Of a stretch of DNA of 64,000 nt, positions 32,938 to 43,244 are shown piece after piece; the first letter of the stretch is position 1; each line of letters opens with the position of its first letter. The notes below the pieces were generated by a model. The model did not search any database. It saw only the letters and a program-made list of their open reading frames with translations, and had not been told where the DNA came from. Made by a program: the position numbers and the translations under genes. Origin of the DNA: Actinomycetospora lutea (GTDB lineage: Bacteria; Actinomycetota; Actinomycetes; Mycobacteriales; Pseudonocardiaceae); the NCBI RefSeq assembly GCF_028737205.1, contig NZ_JAQZAL010000014.1, positions 62,001 through 126,000 on the forward strand, read 5' to 3'.

Positions 32938-35900
32938 CTAGTCCGCGAGCGCCTCGGCGATGAGCGCCTTCTGCTCCACCTCGTGCACCTTGGCGACACC
33001 GGCTGCCGGGGCGGCCATGCGGCGCCGGGAGATGCGCGTGAGGTGGGGCAGGCGGCCGTTCATCCGCTCCGGGAGCCACAGGCCCAGGAACGGCCAGGCG
33101 CCCTGGTTCGCCGGCTCCTCCTGCACCCAGCGCACGTCGGTGACGGCGTTCGGGTACCGGTCGAGAATTGCGCCCAGCTCGTCGGTGGCCAGCGGGTAGA
33201 GCTGCTCCATCCGCACGATCGCCGTGTCGTGGGTGCGGCCCGCCTTCTCGCGCGCGGCGACCAGCTCGTAGTAGATCTTGCCGGCGCAGAGCAGCAGGCG
33301 CGTGACGTCCTCCGGGGCGTGCTCGCCCCGGGTCTGGTCGAAGGCCGGGTCGTCGAGGATCGGCCGGTAGCCGCCCGAGGTGAAGTCCTCCACCGGGCTG
33401 ACCGCCGCCTTGTTCCGCAGCATCGACTTCGGCGTGAAGACGACGAGCGGACGGCGCACGCCGTCGGTGGCGTGGCGGCGCAGCAGGTGGAAGTAGTTCG
33501 CCGGGCTCGACGGCACCGCGACCGTCATCGACCCCTCGGCACACAGCTGCAGGAAGCGCTCGATGCGCCCCGAGGTGTGGTCGGGGCCCTGGCCCTCGTG
33601 GCCGTGCGGCAGCAGCAGCACGACGTCGGAGGTCTGGCCCCACTTCGCCTCACCGGACGAGATGAACTCGTCGATGATCGACTGGGCGCCGTTGACGAAG
33701 TCGCCGAACTGCGCCTCCCACAGCACCAGCGCCTCGGTGTTGGCCACCGAGTAGCCGTACTCGAAGCCCACGGCCGCGAACTCCGAGAGCGCCGAGTCGT
33801 AGGGCATGAACTTGCCCTGGTCGGCGGTGAGGTTGCGCAGCGGGTAGTACTCCGCGCCCGTGTGGCGGTCGATGACCACCGAGTGGCGCTGCACGAAGGT
33901 CCCGCGGCGCGAGTCCTGGCCCGACAGGCGCACCAGCTTGCCGTCGATGAGCAGCGAGCCCCAGGCCAGCAGCTCGGCGTAGGCCCAGTCGATGCCCTCC
34001 TCCGAGTCGGCGGCCGCGGCCTTGGCGCGCCGCTCGAGGACCGGCTTGACGCGCGGGTGCGCCGCGAAGCCCTCGGGCAGGTCGGTGTGCGCGCGGGCGA
34101 TCCGCTGGACGACGTCCAGCGGCACCGCCGTCTGCAGCGAGTTCGGCACGGCCTGCTCGTACTCGACCGACGGGCTCGGCTCGGGGTCGGCCTTCTCGAG
34201 CTCGCGGACCTCGTTGAACACGTGCTCGAGCTGGCTGCCGTAGTCGCGCAGCGCGTGCTCGGCCTCGTCGAGCGAGATGTCGCCGCGACCGATCAGCGAC
34301 TCGGTGTAGGTCTTGCGCACCGAGCGCTTGGCGTCGATGACGTCGTACATCTCCGGCTGGGTCATCGAGGGGTCGTCGCCCTCGTTGTGGCCCCGGCGGC
34401 GGTAGCAGATCATGTCGATCACGACGTCGGAGTTCCAGCGCTCGCGGAACTCCACGGCCAGCCGCGCCACCCAGACGCAGGCCTCCGGGTCGTCGCCGTT
34501 CACGTGGAAGACCGGCGCGTCGATCATCTTCGCCACGTCGGTGCAGTAGTGCGTCGAGCGGGTGTGCTCGGGCGCGGTGGTGAAGCCGACCTGGTTGTTG
34601 ACGATCACGTGCACGGTGCCGCCGGTGCGGTAGCCGCGCAGCAGCGCGAGGTTCAGCGTCTCGGCCACGACGCCCTGGCCGGCGAACGCGGCGTCGCCGT
34701 GCAGGGCGACCGGCAGGACCGTGAAGCCCTCCGGGCCCTTGTCGAGCATGTCCTGCTTGGCCCGCACGATGCCCTGCATCACCGGGTCGACGGCCTCGAG
34801 GTGCGAGGGGTTCGACGTCAGCGACACCGTCGTCTCGCCGTCGCCGAACATGCGGAAGAACTTGCCCTCGGCGCCGAGGTGGTACTTCACGTCGCCGGAG
34901 CCGTGCGCCTGGCCCGGGTCGAGGTTGCCCTCGAACTCGCGGAAGATCTGCGAGACGGGCTTGCCGACGATGTTGGCCAGCACGTTGAGCCGCCCGCGGT
35001 GGGGCATGCCGACGACGACCTCGTCCATCTCGTGCGCGGCGGCCGTGTCGAGCACGGCGTCGAGCAGCGGGATGACGGTCTCGGCGCCCTCGAGCGAGAA
35101 GCGCTTCTGCCCGACGTACTTGGTCTGCAGGAACGCCTCGAACGCCTCGGCGGCGTTGAGCTTCGAGAGGATGTACTTCTGCTCGGCGACCGGCACCTTC
35201 TCGTGCGGGCGCTCGATGCGCTCCTGCAGCCAGGCGCGCTTCTCGGGGTCGAGGATGTGCATGTACTCGATGCCGATGGTGCGGCAGTACGAGTCGCGCA
35301 GGACGCCGAGGACGTCGCGCAGCTTCATGCAGCCGCGCCCGGCGAAACCGTCGACCGGGAACTCGCGGTCGAGGTCCCAGAGCGTCAGGCCGTGCGACGC
35401 GATGTCGAGGTCGGGGTGCTTGCGCTGCGGGTGCGAGAGGGGGTCGGTGTCGGCCATGAGGTGGCCGCGCGTGCGGTACGCGTCGATCAGCTCGATGATC
35501 CGCGCGGTGCGGTCGATCTGCGACGACGGCAGGTCCTGGCGCCAGCGGATCGGCTCGTAGGGGATCCGAAGCGACGCGAAGATGTCGTCGTAGAAGCCGT
35601 CCTCGCCGAGCACGAGGTGGTGGATGCGGCGCAGGAAGTCGCCGGACTCGGCGCCCTGGATGATCCGGTGGTCGTACGTGGACGTCAGCGTGATGATCTT
35701 GCTGATGCCCATGTCGGCGAGCTTCTCCTCGCTCGCCCCCTGGAACTCGGCGGGGTACTCCATGGCGCCGACGCCGACGATGGTGCCCTGGCCGACCGTC
35801 AGGCGCGGCACCGAGTGGTTGGTGCCGATGGTGCCCGGGTTGGTCAGCGAGATCGTGACCCCGGCGAAGTCCTCGCTGGTCAGGGCGCCGGTGCGCGCCT

Positions 35901-36825
35901 TGCGCACCATCTCCTCGTAGGCCGCCCAGAACTGGGCGAAGCTCATGTTCTCGGTGCCCTTGAGGGCCACCACCACGAGCGAGCGCGACCCGTCCTTGCC
36001 CGGCAGGTCCATCGCCAGGCCGAGGTTGACGTGACCGGGGTCGACGACGGCGGGCTTGCCCTTCTCGTCCTCGCCGAAGTGCCGGTTCATGTTGGGGAAG
36101 TCCGCGAGGGCGCGCACCATCGCGTAGCCCAGCAGGTGGGTGAACGACACCTTCCCGCCGCGCGTGCGCCGCAGGTGGTTGTTGATCACGATGCGGTTGT
36201 CGGCCAGCAGCTTGGCCGGCACCGCGCGCACGCTCGTCGCCGTCGGCAGCTGCAGCGACGCCGTCATGTTCTTGGCGATCGCGTTGGCCGCTCCGCGCAG
36301 CGGCTTGGTCGTCTCGACGGCGCCGTTGCCCGCACCGGGCTGCGCCGACTTCGCCGGGCTCGTGGTGCCGGCCGCCGGCTTGCTCGTGCTGTCGGTGCCG
36401 GACGGGGACGACTGGGTCGGCGCGCTCGTCACGGGGGCCTTCTCGCTCGGGGCCTGCGGGGAGGCCTGCTGCCGGGGGGCCTGCTGCTGGGCCTGCTGCT
36501 GCGCCTGCTGGGGCGGGGCCTGCTGCTGGGCCTGCTGGGGCGGGGCCTGCTGGGGCGCCTGCTGCGCGGGCTCGGTCTCCGTCTCGACCTCGCCGTTCGA
36601 CGACCCGCGCGGCTCGGCCGACTCGGCCGAGAGCGTGCCGTTGGACGCGTTGCCGGCGCTCGCGTGCGCCCCGGCCTCGTCGGGCGCGGTGTCGGGGCTG
36701 TAGTCGGCGAAGAAGTCGTGCCACGCGGCGTCGACGGAGTCGGGGTCGGCCAGGTAGCGCTGGTACATCTCGTCGACCAGCCACTCGTTGGGTCCGAACT
36801 GGGCGGTCGGGCTACTACTCGACAC
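32938..36825 (-). CDS. kgd: Multifunctional 2-oxoglutarate metabolism enzyme (E1/E2 fusion)
   Basis: The 1295-residue enzyme fuses, in order: the N-terminal peptide [20 protein letters not shown] for E1 assembly, a long Gln/Ala/Pro-rich linker (about 70-160), an E2-type succinyltransferase domain (about 170-400, with DHRIIQG), and the full thiamine-diphosphate E1 domain ([52 protein letters not shown]). It acts as 2-oxoglutarate dehydrogenase, decarboxylase or hydroxy-oxoadipate synthase in the TCA cycle and is controlled by the FHA protein GarA in mycobacteria. GTG 36825 gives the family's usual N-terminus. DUF6104 follows directly. Confidence 0.96.
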   Translation of the reverse strand: MSSSSPTAQFGPNEWLVDEMYQRYLADPDSVDAAWHDFFADYSPDTAPDEAGAHASAGNASNGTLSAESAEPRGSSNGEVETETEPAQQAPQQAPPQQAQQQAPPQQAQQQAQQQAPRQQASPQAPSEKAPVTSAPTQSSPSGTDSTSKPAAGTTSPAKSAQPGAGNGAVETTKPLRGAANAIAKNMTASLQLPTATSVRAVPAKLLADNRIVINNHLRRTRGGKVSFTHLLGYAMVRALADFPNMNRHFGEDEKGKPAVVDPGHVNLGLAMDLPGKDGSRSLVVVALKGTENMSFAQFWAAYEEMVRKARTGALTSEDFAGVTISLTNPGTIGTNHSVPRLTVGQGTIVGVGAMEYPAEFQGASEEKLADMGISKIITLTSTYDHRIIQGAESGDFLRRIHHLVLGEDGFYDDIFASLRIPYEPIRWRQDLPSSQIDRTARIIELIDAYRTRGHLMADTDPLSHPQRKHPDLDIASHGLTLWDLDREFPVDGFAGRGCMKLRDVLGVLRDSYCRTIGIEYMHILDPEKRAWLQERIERPHEKVPVAEQKYILSKLNAAEAFEAFLQTKYVGQKRFSLEGAETVIPLLDAVLDTAAAHEMDEVVVGMPHRGRLNVLANIVGKPVSQIFREFEGNLDPGQAHGSGDVKYHLGAEGKFFRMFGDGETTVSLTSNPSHLEAVDPVMQGIVRAKQDMLDKGPEGFTVLPVALHGDAAFAGQGVVAETLNLALLRGYRTGGTVHVIVNNQVGFTTAPEHTRSTHYCTDVAKMIDAPVFHVNGDDPEACVWVARLAVEFRERWNSDVVIDMICYRRRGHNEGDDPSMTQPEMYDVIDAKRSVRKTYTESLIGRGDISLDEAEHALRDYGSQLEHVFNEVRELEKADPEPSPSVEYEQAVPNSLQTAVPLDVVQRIARAHTDLPEGFAAHPRVKPVLERRAKAAAADSEEGIDWAYAELLAWGSLLIDGKLVRLSGQDSRRGTFVQRHSVVIDRHTGAEYYPLRNLTADQGKFMPYDSALSEFAAVGFEYGYSVANTEALVLWEAQFGDFVNGAQSIIDEFISSGEAKWGQTSDVVLLLPHGHEGQGPDHTSGRIERFLQLCAEGSMTVAVPSSPANYFHLLRRHATDGVRRPLVVFTPKSMLRNKAAVSPVEDFTSGGYRPILDDPAFDQTRGEHAPEDVTRLLLCAGKIYYELVAAREKAGRTHDTAIVRMEQLYPLATDELGAILDRYPNAVTDVRWVQEEPANQGAWPFLGLWLPERMNGRLPHLTRISRRRMAAPAAGVAKVHEVEQKALIAEALAD

Positions 36826-36875
36826 GACTCGAAATCGCCTCAATCAGTCGTCGCGGTGGCGTCGGAAGCGTGTCC

Positions 36876-36881
36876 AGATTA
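36876..36881 (-). promoter_or_regulatory. Candidate -10 element of kgd
   Basis: On the minus strand TAATCT lies in CTAATCTGGA, about 50 bases before the kgd GTG. The same CTAATCTGGA occurs before the ABC exporter gene at 41003-41008. No clear -35 was seen. Confidence 0.4.
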
Positions 36882-37037
36882 GCGCTTGACACCTCCCGGG
36901 GTCGGTGCCCTGTCGCCTACTGCACCGGTCCATGCGAGTGCTCTTCCCGCGCATGGTGCCGCTGGGCCACCGGACGGGCACGCACCGTGCGCCATGTCAC
37001 GCAGCCGCAGCGCCCGGAACCGGGTGACCCGGACCGC

Positions 37038-40000
37038 TCAGCCGGCGCGCGCGAGGTCGTCGTCCGGGTCGACCAGCCCGCCCTCGCCGACCGCGTCGTC
37101 GACCGTCCCCGCCCCGGCACGCCAGAGCCGGGCATAGGCGCCGTCGCGGGCGAGGAGCTCGGCGTGCGTGCCCTCCTCGAGGATCCGGCCGGCGTCGATG
37201 ACGACGATGTGGTCGGCGCGCGCGGCGGTGGCGAGCCGGTGGGCCACGACGAACGTGGTGCGCGGCGCCGCCAGGCGCTCGCCCGCCGCCAGCACCGCGC
37301 CCTCGGTGGACGGGTCGAGCGCGGCGGTGGCCTCGTCGAGCAGGAGCAGCCGCGGGTCGACGAGCTCGGCGCGCGCCAGGGCGACGAGCTGGCGCTGCCC
37401 GGCCGACAGGCCGCCGCCGCGCTCGCCGACGGGCTGACGGAAGCCCCCGGGCAGCGAGGCGATCATCTCGAGCGCCCCGACGTCGCGGGCGGCCTGCTCG
37501 ATGCGGGCCGGGGTGGCCTCGGGGTCGCCGTAGGCGATGTTGGTCGCGACGTCGCCGACGAACAGGTGCGCCTCCTGCGGCACGACGCCCAGGCGACGGT
37601 GCAGCGTCGGCAGGTCGTGCTCGCGGACGTCGACGCCGTCGATCAGCACGCTGCCCGAGGAGGCGTCGTAGAACCGGGCGACGAGCTTGACCACCGTCGA
37701 CTTCCCCGCGCCCGTGGCCCCGACCAGCGCGACCGTCTGCCCCGCCGGCACGTGCAGCGAGAAGTCGGCGAGGGCCGGGGTCTCGGCGCCGGCGTAGGAG
37801 AAGCCGACGTCGCGCAGCTCGACCTCGCCGCGCAGGTCGTCGACCACGACCGGGTGCTCCGGGGCGGGCACCGAGGTCGGCGTGCGCAGCAGCTCGCCGA
37901 TGCGCAGCAGGCCGATGCGGGCCTGCTGGTAGCCGTCGAAGACCTGCGAGAGCTGCTGCACGGGCCCGAAGAACATCGCGAGGTAGAGCAGGAACGCGGC
38001 GAGGATGCCGGGGGACAGGCCGCCGGTGGCCACGCGGGCGGCGCCGACGCCGAGCACCGCGGCCTGCGCGAGGTCGGAGAGCATCGCCGCGAACGGGAAG
38101 TACGTGGCGATGAGGCGCTGGGCGCGCAGGCGGGCCCGGCGGTAGGCGTCGCTGTTGCCGGCGAAGGTGGCCGCCGAGAGCTCCTCGTGGGTGTGGGCCT
38201 GGGCGACCCGGAGCCCCGCGACGTTCTCCTGCAGGTCGGCGTTGACCACGCTGACCCGCTCGCGCGCCTCGGCGTAGGCCGCCGACGACAGGCGCCGGAA
38301 GATCACCGTGGCCACGATGAGCACGGGCATCACCGCGAGCGCGACCAGGGCGAGCTCGACGTCGGTGACCAGCAGGGCGACGGCCACGCCGATGATCGTC
38401 AGGAGCGCGACGAACGCCTGCGCGAGCCCGGTCTGCAGGAACGTCGAGAGCGCGTCGACGTCCGTGGTCATCCGCGTCATGATCCGGCCGCCGAGCTCGC
38501 GCTCGTAGAAGTCGAGGCCGAGGCGTTGGAGGTGGGCGAAGCTGCGGGTGCGCAGCAGGAAGAGCCTGCCCTCGCCGATGCGGGCGGTGAGCACGGTCTG
38601 GGCGGCGACCACGAACCAGTCGAGGGCGACCACCACCACGCCCAGCCCGACGGCGAGCCACAGCACGTCGAGCGAGCGCGCCTGGATGCCGCCGTCGACC
38701 GCGAGGCGCGCGAGCGAGGGGAACGCGACCGTGGCGGCCGCGTCGAGGCCGAGCAGCACGACGGCGAGCAGCAGGGCCCAGCGCACCGGGCGCAGGAGCT
38801 TGCCGAGGCGGAACGCGGGGTCGGGCGCGGTCGGGTCCTCGCCGTGCACATCGGGTTCCTCGGTGGCGGGCGGCAGGCGGTCGAGATGCGCGCGGATCTC
38901 CGGCGAGGCCCCGCCGTCGATCCCGCCGGCGAGCGCCTCCGACCCGGCCGCGACGGTGACGGGCGCCGGGGCGGGCACGGGCCGGTCGGGCGCGGGGTCG
39001 TCGGGCCACAGCGAGCGGGTGAAGGTCGGCGCCGCCGCGGTGTCCGGCGCGTCGTCGGGCACCCGCCCGGTCTCGTCGATCCGCCCTGTCTCGTCGATGC
39101 GTTCCGGCGGGCCCGCGAGCAGCTCGCGGAACAGGCGGCACCGGCCCTCCAGCTCCTGGCGGGTGCCCACGTCGACGACGCGGCCGCCGTCGAGGACGGC
39201 GATGCGGTCGGCGAGCGCGAGGGTGGAGCGGCGGTGGGCGATGACGACGGTGGTGCGCTGCGCGGTGACTGCGCGCAGCGTCTCGCCGATCGCGGCCTCG
39301 GTGGTGGCGTCCACCGCGGACGTCGCGTCGTCGAGGACGAGCACGCGGGGGTCGTAGAGCAGGGCGCGGGCCAGGGCGACGCGCTGGCGCTGGCCGCCCG
39401 ACAGGGTGAGCCCGCGCTCGCCGACGCGGGTGTCGTAGCCCTCCGGCAGCGCGGTGATGAACGCGTCGGCCTGCGCGGCGACCGCGGCCGCGCGGATCTG
39501 CTCCTCGGTGGCGTCCGGGCAGCCGTACGCGATGTTGGCGCGCACGGTGTCGGAGAAGAGGAACGCCTCCTCGAACACCACGCCGACCGCGTGGCGCAGC
39601 GAGTCCAGCCGCAGGTCGCGCACGTCGATCATCGATGATCCGGCTCCCCTATCGGCGTGCTCCCCTTGCTGCTCCGCGTCCGGGAGGTCGTCCGGCGGAC
39701 CGATGCGCAGCGCGCCACCCTGCACGTCGTAGAACCGGGGCGCGAGCAGCGCCACGGTCGACTTGCCCGAGCCCGAGGTGCCGACCAGCGCGACCGTCTC
39801 GCCCGGGGTGATGTCGAGCGAGAGGCCGTCGAGCACCGGCTCGCTGCGTGCATAACCGAAGCGCACGTCCTCGAGCCGCACGCCCAGCGGGCCGTCGGGC
39901 ACCGTGCGGGCGGTCGGCGCGTCGACGATCTCGGGCTGCGAGTCGATGAGCTCGTAGACGCGCTCGACCCCCGCGCGGGCGAGCTGGCCGGTGACCACGA

Positions 40001-41060
40001 GGCCCGCGACCAGCCGCGCCGGGCCGACCAGGGCGGCGATGTAGGAGGTGAACGCGATGAACACGCCCAGCGAGATCGCCCCGTCGACCGCCAGCACGCC
40101 CCCGAGCGCGAACACCACGAGCTGGCCGACGGTGGGCAGCGCGGTGAGCGTCGGGGTCAGGCGGGCGTTGAGCCACGAGGCGCGCAGGCGCTCGGCGTAG
40201 AGCCGCCGCGCCGCCTCGCGCAGCCGGCCGACCTCGCGCGTCTCCTGGCCGAAACCCTTGACCACGCGGACACCGGTGACCGTCTCCTCGACGTGCTGGG
40301 CGACCTCGGCCGCGCGCTGCTGGGCCGACCACGTCGCGGGGAACAGGCGGCGCCGCAGGCGCGCGGTGAACACGACACCGAGCGGCAGCACCACCAGCGA
40401 GACCGCCGTCAGCAGCGGCGACAGGAACAGCATGATCGTGATCGACACGACGAGCTGGCCGACCGTGCCCGCCACCAGCGGCACCATGCCGAGCAGGCCC
40501 TGGACCTGCTGGAGGTCGGAGTTGGCGCGCGAGACCACCTGGCCGGTGCGCAGCGCGTCCTGCTTCGGGCCGTCGAGGCGCGAGACCGAACCGAACACGC
40601 GGCGCCGCAGGTCGTGCTGCACCCCCAGCGAGAGCCGCCCGCCGAGGTAGCGGCGCAGGAACGCCGCGCCGAAGCGGACCACGGCGATGGCCGCCATCGC
40701 GCCGACCAGCCACCCGAGCCCGTCGGTGGACCCGGCGACGGCACGGTCGACCGCCGTGCCGACGAGCAGGGGGCCGACGGCCTCGAGGCTGACCCCGAAC
40801 ACCGAGGCGGTGAGGGCGGCGACCGACAGCGCCCGGTGGCGCCAACAGTCGCGGGCGAGACGCCGGACCCACCCCTGTGGGCGACGTCGATGGTCCGGCT
40901 CGCCTCTCGGCGTGCTCCCCCCTCTGCTACGCGTTCTGTCGGCCGACGCAGACGTGCGCTCCGTGGTGCCCTCCGGGTGGTGGTGGTGAGGCGATCCGCT
41001 CCAGATTAGGACCGCCCCCCGACACCCCGCCGTGCGCGGCGACCCGGACGTGACGCACAC
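37038..41060 (-). CDS. Fused double ABC exporter (two TMD-NBD halves in one chain)
   Basis: The roughly 1300-residue protein joins two complete half-exporters. The first half has six helices, then an NBD with GTSGSGKST, LSGGQRQRVALARAL and VLVLDDATSAVDATTE; the second half repeats this with GATGAGKST, LSAGQRQLVALARAE and LLLLDEATAALD. In NBD1 the catalytic Glu after Walker B is Asp, so ATP hydrolysis is probably asymmetric, as in heterodimeric multidrug exporters. Repeat A1 enlarges NBD1 and A2 lies in the N-terminal tail. No ATG, GTG or TTG occurs in frame between GTG 41060 and the first helix, and a candidate promoter lies downstream of that GTG, so the start is doubtful. Confidence 0.82.
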   Translation of the reverse strand: MCVTSGSPRTAGCRGAVLIWSGSPHHHHPEGTTERTSASADRTRSRGGSTPRGEPDHRRRPQGWVRRLARDCWRHRALSVAALTASVFGVSLEAVGPLLVGTAVDRAVAGSTDGLGWLVGAMAAIAVVRFGAAFLRRYLGGRLSLGVQHDLRRRVFGSVSRLDGPKQDALRTGQVVSRANSDLQQVQGLLGMVPLVAGTVGQLVVSITIMLFLSPLLTAVSLVVLPLGVVFTARLRRRLFPATWSAQQRAAEVAQHVEETVTGVRVVKGFGQETREVGRLREAARRLYAERLRASWLNARLTPTLTALPTVGQLVVFALGGVLAVDGAISLGVFIAFTSYIAALVGPARLVAGLVVTGQLARAGVERVYELIDSQPEIVDAPTARTVPDGPLGVRLEDVRFGYARSEPVLDGLSLDITPGETVALVGTSGSGKSTVALLAPRFYDVQGGALRIGPPDDLPDAEQQGEHADRGAGSSMIDVRDLRLDSLRHAVGVVFEEAFLFSDTVRANIAYGCPDATEEQIRAAAVAAQADAFITALPEGYDTRVGERGLTLSGGQRQRVALARALLYDPRVLVLDDATSAVDATTEAAIGETLRAVTAQRTTVVIAHRRSTLALADRIAVLDGGRVVDVGTRQELEGRCRLFRELLAGPPERIDETGRIDETGRVPDDAPDTAAAPTFTRSLWPDDPAPDRPVPAPAPVTVAAGSEALAGGIDGGASPEIRAHLDRLPPATEEPDVHGEDPTAPDPAFRLGKLLRPVRWALLLAVVLLGLDAAATVAFPSLARLAVDGGIQARSLDVLWLAVGLGVVVVALDWFVVAAQTVLTARIGEGRLFLLRTRSFAHLQRLGLDFYERELGGRIMTRMTTDVDALSTFLQTGLAQAFVALLTIIGVAVALLVTDVELALVALAVMPVLIVATVIFRRLSSAAYAEARERVSVVNADLQENVAGLRVAQAHTHEELSAATFAGNSDAYRRARLRAQRLIATYFPFAAMLSDLAQAAVLGVGAARVATGGLSPGILAAFLLYLAMFFGPVQQLSQVFDGYQQARIGLLRIGELLRTPTSVPAPEHPVVVDDLRGEVELRDVGFSYAGAETPALADFSLHVPAGQTVALVGATGAGKSTVVKLVARFYDASSGSVLIDGVDVREHDLPTLHRRLGVVPQEAHLFVGDVATNIAYGDPEATPARIEQAARDVGALEMIASLPGGFRQPVGERGGGLSAGQRQLVALARAELVDPRLLLLDEATAALDPSTEGAVLAAGERLAAPRTTFVVAHRLATAARADHIVVIDAGRILEEGTHAELLARDGAYARLWRAGAGTVDDAVGEGGLVDPDDDLARAG
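39622..39679 (-). repeat. Family A dispersed repeat, copy A1 (inside ABC exporter NBD1)
   Basis: On the minus strand it contains GGGGAGCACGCCGATAGGG then GAGCCGGATCATCGA. It agrees with A2 over about 50 bases apart from a 7-base duplication (CATCGAT) and roughly eight mismatches. Read in frame it inserts about 18 residues (EQQGEHADRGAGSSM and neighbours) between GPPDD and DVRDLRLDSLR. Confidence 0.75.
40883..40935 (-). repeat. Family A dispersed repeat, copy A2 (N-terminal tail of ABC exporter)
   Basis: Minus strand: CGCGTAGCAG, then GGGGGGAGCACGCCGAGAGG and CGAGCCGGACCATCGACGT. It is translated in a different frame from A1 (GGSTPRGEPDHRR), so the similarity is at DNA level, not from a repeated protein domain. 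Confidence 0.75.
41003..41008 (-). promoter_or_regulatory. Candidate -10 element of ABC exporter gene
   Basis: TAATCT within CTAATCTGGA on the minus strand, the same 10 bases as before kgd. If used, transcription would start near 40996, downstream of the only upstream in-frame start codon. Confidence 0.35.
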
Positions 41061-41297
41061 CCGCCCCCGTGGTCCAATGCACGCGTGCAGCACTTCCTCC
41101 TCGGCCCCCTGTGGGAGAGCCGTCGTGCGCACCTGTTCGACCAGCGGTGTCGCCGGGCCTGACGAGACGGGTCGCGTGCCATCCCGGCCGCGACGTCCCT
41201 CGCCCGCGCACCGCACCGCACCGCCCTCCCGAGGACCGGCTACCGACGGCCGGTGACGTGCGTGCGCGGACGCCCGCACCCCCGGAGGACGAGTTCC

Positions 41298-41909
41298 GTG
41301 ACCGCCCTGGTCGACCAGCCCGTGCACGCTCCTGCCAGCCCGTTCACCCGTCCCCGCTCGCGGCGCCCCGACCTGCGGCGCTGGCAGGACGGCCCGACCC
41401 CGGCCAGCCTCGCCGACCTGCTCGCGCTCACCCGTGAGGTGGCCGCCGAGGTCGACGCCGGCCGGCACGCGGTCGAGGTCGACCCCGTCCAGCGCTGGTC
41501 GCGGCGCCTGCACGCCGACCCGCACCTCGACGTCTGGCTCATCTCCTGGGCCACCGACCAGGCCGCCGAGCTCCACGACCACGGCGGGTCGATCGGCGCG
41601 CTGACCGTGGTGCGCGGCGCGCTGACCGAGTGGCGCTGGACCGCGGGCAGCGACGACGACGGCACGTGCCCTGCCGAGGAGCTGCCCGCCCGCGGCCCCG
41701 GCCTGCGCCGCCGGGCGCTCGCCCCCGGCCGGTCCGTCGCGTTCGGGCTCGGCCACGTGCACGACGTCTCCAACCGCGCGGCCGAGACCGCGGTCAGCGT
41801 GCACGCCTACTCGCCGCCGCTGTCGGCCATGTCGTACTACGGGGTCCGGGCCGGCGTGCTGCACCGGACCCGCTCGGAGCTCGTCGCACCGGGAGCATCG
41901 CCGGAGTGA
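41298..41909 (+). CDS. Cysteine dioxygenase family protein
   Basis: The 203-residue cupin resembles bacterial cysteine dioxygenases, which oxidise cysteine to cysteine sulfinate with iron and oxygen. The iron ligands fit HDHGGS (two His) in AELHDHGGSIGALTVVRGAL and the later His in GLGHVHDVSN. The N-terminal helical part LADLLALTREVAAEV is typical of actinobacterial members. GTG 41298 follows GGAGG. Its stop overlaps the rhodanese start (GTGA), so sulfur oxidation and sulfur transfer are coupled. Confidence 0.88.
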   Translation: MTALVDQPVHAPASPFTRPRSRRPDLRRWQDGPTPASLADLLALTREVAAEVDAGRHAVEVDPVQRWSRRLHADPHLDVWLISWATDQAAELHDHGGSIGALTVVRGALTEWRWTAGSDDDGTCPAEELPARGPGLRRRALAPGRSVAFGLGHVHDVSNRAAETAVSVHAYSPPLSAMSYYGVRAGVLHRTRSELVAPGASPE

Positions 41910-42316
41910 GCACCATCGACGACCTCCTCGCCGCCGCCCGGGCCCGGCTGCGGCGCCTCGAGCCCGCCGAGGCCGCCGCGGCGCTCGCCGACGGCGCACG
42001 GCTGGTGGACATCCGCCCCGGCTGGCAGCGCCTCGACGAGGGCACGGTGCCGGGCGCCCTGGTGATCGAGCGCAATCACCTCGAGTGGCGCCTCGACCCC
42101 GCCTCCGACGCCCGCGTCGCCGAGGTCACCGACCACGACCAGCAGTGGATCGTGCTGTGCTCCGAGGGCTACACGTCCTCCCTCGCCGCCGCGGCCCTCC
42201 AGGACCTCGGCCTGCACCGGGCCACCGACGTCGTCGGCGGGTTCCGCGCCTGGGCGGCGGCGGGCCTGGACACCGCGCCGGGGTCGGACGACCGTCCGGA
42301 GTACGCCCGGCCTTGA
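41906..42316 (+). CDS. Rhodanese-domain sulfurtransferase
   Basis: The 136-residue single-domain rhodanese shows LVDIRPGWQR, GTVPGALVIERNHLEWRL and the active-site loop VLCSEGYTSSLAA with the catalytic Cys. It would carry sulfane sulfur as a persulfide. It is translationally coupled to the cysteine dioxygenase gene, a pairing common in actinobacteria, and presumably handles sulfur released in cysteine breakdown. Confidence 0.9.
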   Translation: MSTIDDLLAAARARLRRLEPAEAAAALADGARLVDIRPGWQRLDEGTVPGALVIERNHLEWRLDPASDARVAEVTDHDQQWIVLCSEGYTSSLAAAALQDLGLHRATDVVGGFRAWAAAGLDTAPGSDDRPEYARP

Positions 42317-42349
42317 CACCATGGGGCCTCCCGACCCGGACGGAGGCCC

Positions 42350-43085
42350 ATGGTGACCGCAGGGCTCGACGAGCGGCTCCCCGGCGTGGTCGCGCTCTAC
42401 CGCGACCTGCACGCGCACCCCGAGCTCGCGTTCGCCGAGCACCGCACCGCGGCGCTCCTGGCCGACCGGCTGCGCGCGATCGGGCTCGAGGTCACCACCG
42501 GCGTCGGGGGCACCGGCGTGGTCGGGCTGCTGCACAACGGCCCCGGGCCGCGTGTGCTGCTGCGGGCGGACATGGACGGCCTCCCGGTGGCCGAGGTCGA
42601 CGCCGTGCCCCACCGCAGCCGCGACACCGCCGTCGACGCGGACGGCGTCACCGTGCCGGTGATGCACGCCTGCGGGCACCGCGGCGTCGGGCGCCCCGCA
42701 GGAACCCGTGATCGCCCCGCTGACCGACTTCCCGCTGCTGGTCAACGACGTCGAGGCCACCGAGCGGGTGCGGGCGGCGTTCGCGGCGCGCTTCGGCGAC
42801 ACGGACGTGCACGAGGCGCCGCGCCGGTCGGGCAGCGAGGACTTCGGGTGCTTCGGCGAGGCCGCCGGCGTGCCCTCGGTGTTCTGGAACCTCGGGGCGC
42901 TCGACCCCGGGCTCTTCGCCGACGACCCCGGGCACCCCGAGGCGGCGGTCGTGAGCGGGCGCGCCCCGGGCGTGCACTCGCCGCACTTCGTGCCCACCGC
43001 TCCGGACGCCCTGCTGCGCCGGGGCGTCGAGGCGGTGCTGGCGGCCGCGGGGTGCTGGCTGGGGGTCAGCCCGGGCTCTCGGTGA
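42350..43085 (+). pseudogene. M20-family amidohydrolase gene with internal frameshifting deletion
   Basis: The first 112 codons read as a normal M20D amidohydrolase: LYRDLHAHPELAFAEHRTAA, RVLLRADMDGLPV and VPVMHACGH, the start of the metal-binding HACGHD. Immediately after, the frame turns to nonsense, while the next frame picks up ASGAPQEP and TDFPLLVNDVEATERV, RRSGSEDFG, VPSVFWNLGALDP and HSPHFVPTAPDALLRRG, the last third of the same family. The middle, with the dimerisation domain and further metal ligands, is gone. The breakpoint lies at about 42680-42690. No active enzyme can be made. Confidence 0.87.
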
Positions 43086-43134
43086 CGTGACGGCCCAGCG
43101 CCGCGCGGAAGGCCTCGGGCGACTGCGGCGTCAC
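43066..43134 (-). pseudogene. Probable flavin reductase N-terminal remnant
   Basis: From GTG 43134 the minus strand reads MTPQSPEAFRAALGRHVT, the usual opening of flavin reductase-domain proteins (which continue GVTVVT), then ESPG and a stop. It abuts the C-terminus of the broken M20 gene. Only 22 codons remain, so this is a tentative call from a short match. Between here and 43244 the plus strand also holds an unrecognised C-terminal-looking stretch ending DPDRDSRTGA at 43227. Confidence 0.45.
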
Positions 43135-43244
43135 GAGCGCACCGACGTCACCCGCATGCCCGAGCGCGCGGCGCTGGTGGCCGCGCTCGTCACGGATCCG
43201 GACCGGGACTCCCGCACCGGCGCCTGAGGCGCGATGATCCGGGT

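Noticed and set aside
31531-36882. A 1783-codon plus-strand frame across cobW-like and kgd genes
   Set aside because: It is antisense to kgd and out of frame with the GTPase; composition is typical of shadow frames.
36870-39638. A 922-codon plus-strand frame opposite the ABC exporter
   Set aside because: Its product is Arg/Gly/Ala-rich, has no domain, and mirrors the wobble pattern of the exporter gene on the other strand.
42555-42690. The M20 interruption as a programmed frameshift
   Set aside because: The middle of the protein is missing altogether, so a ribosomal frameshift could not restore it.
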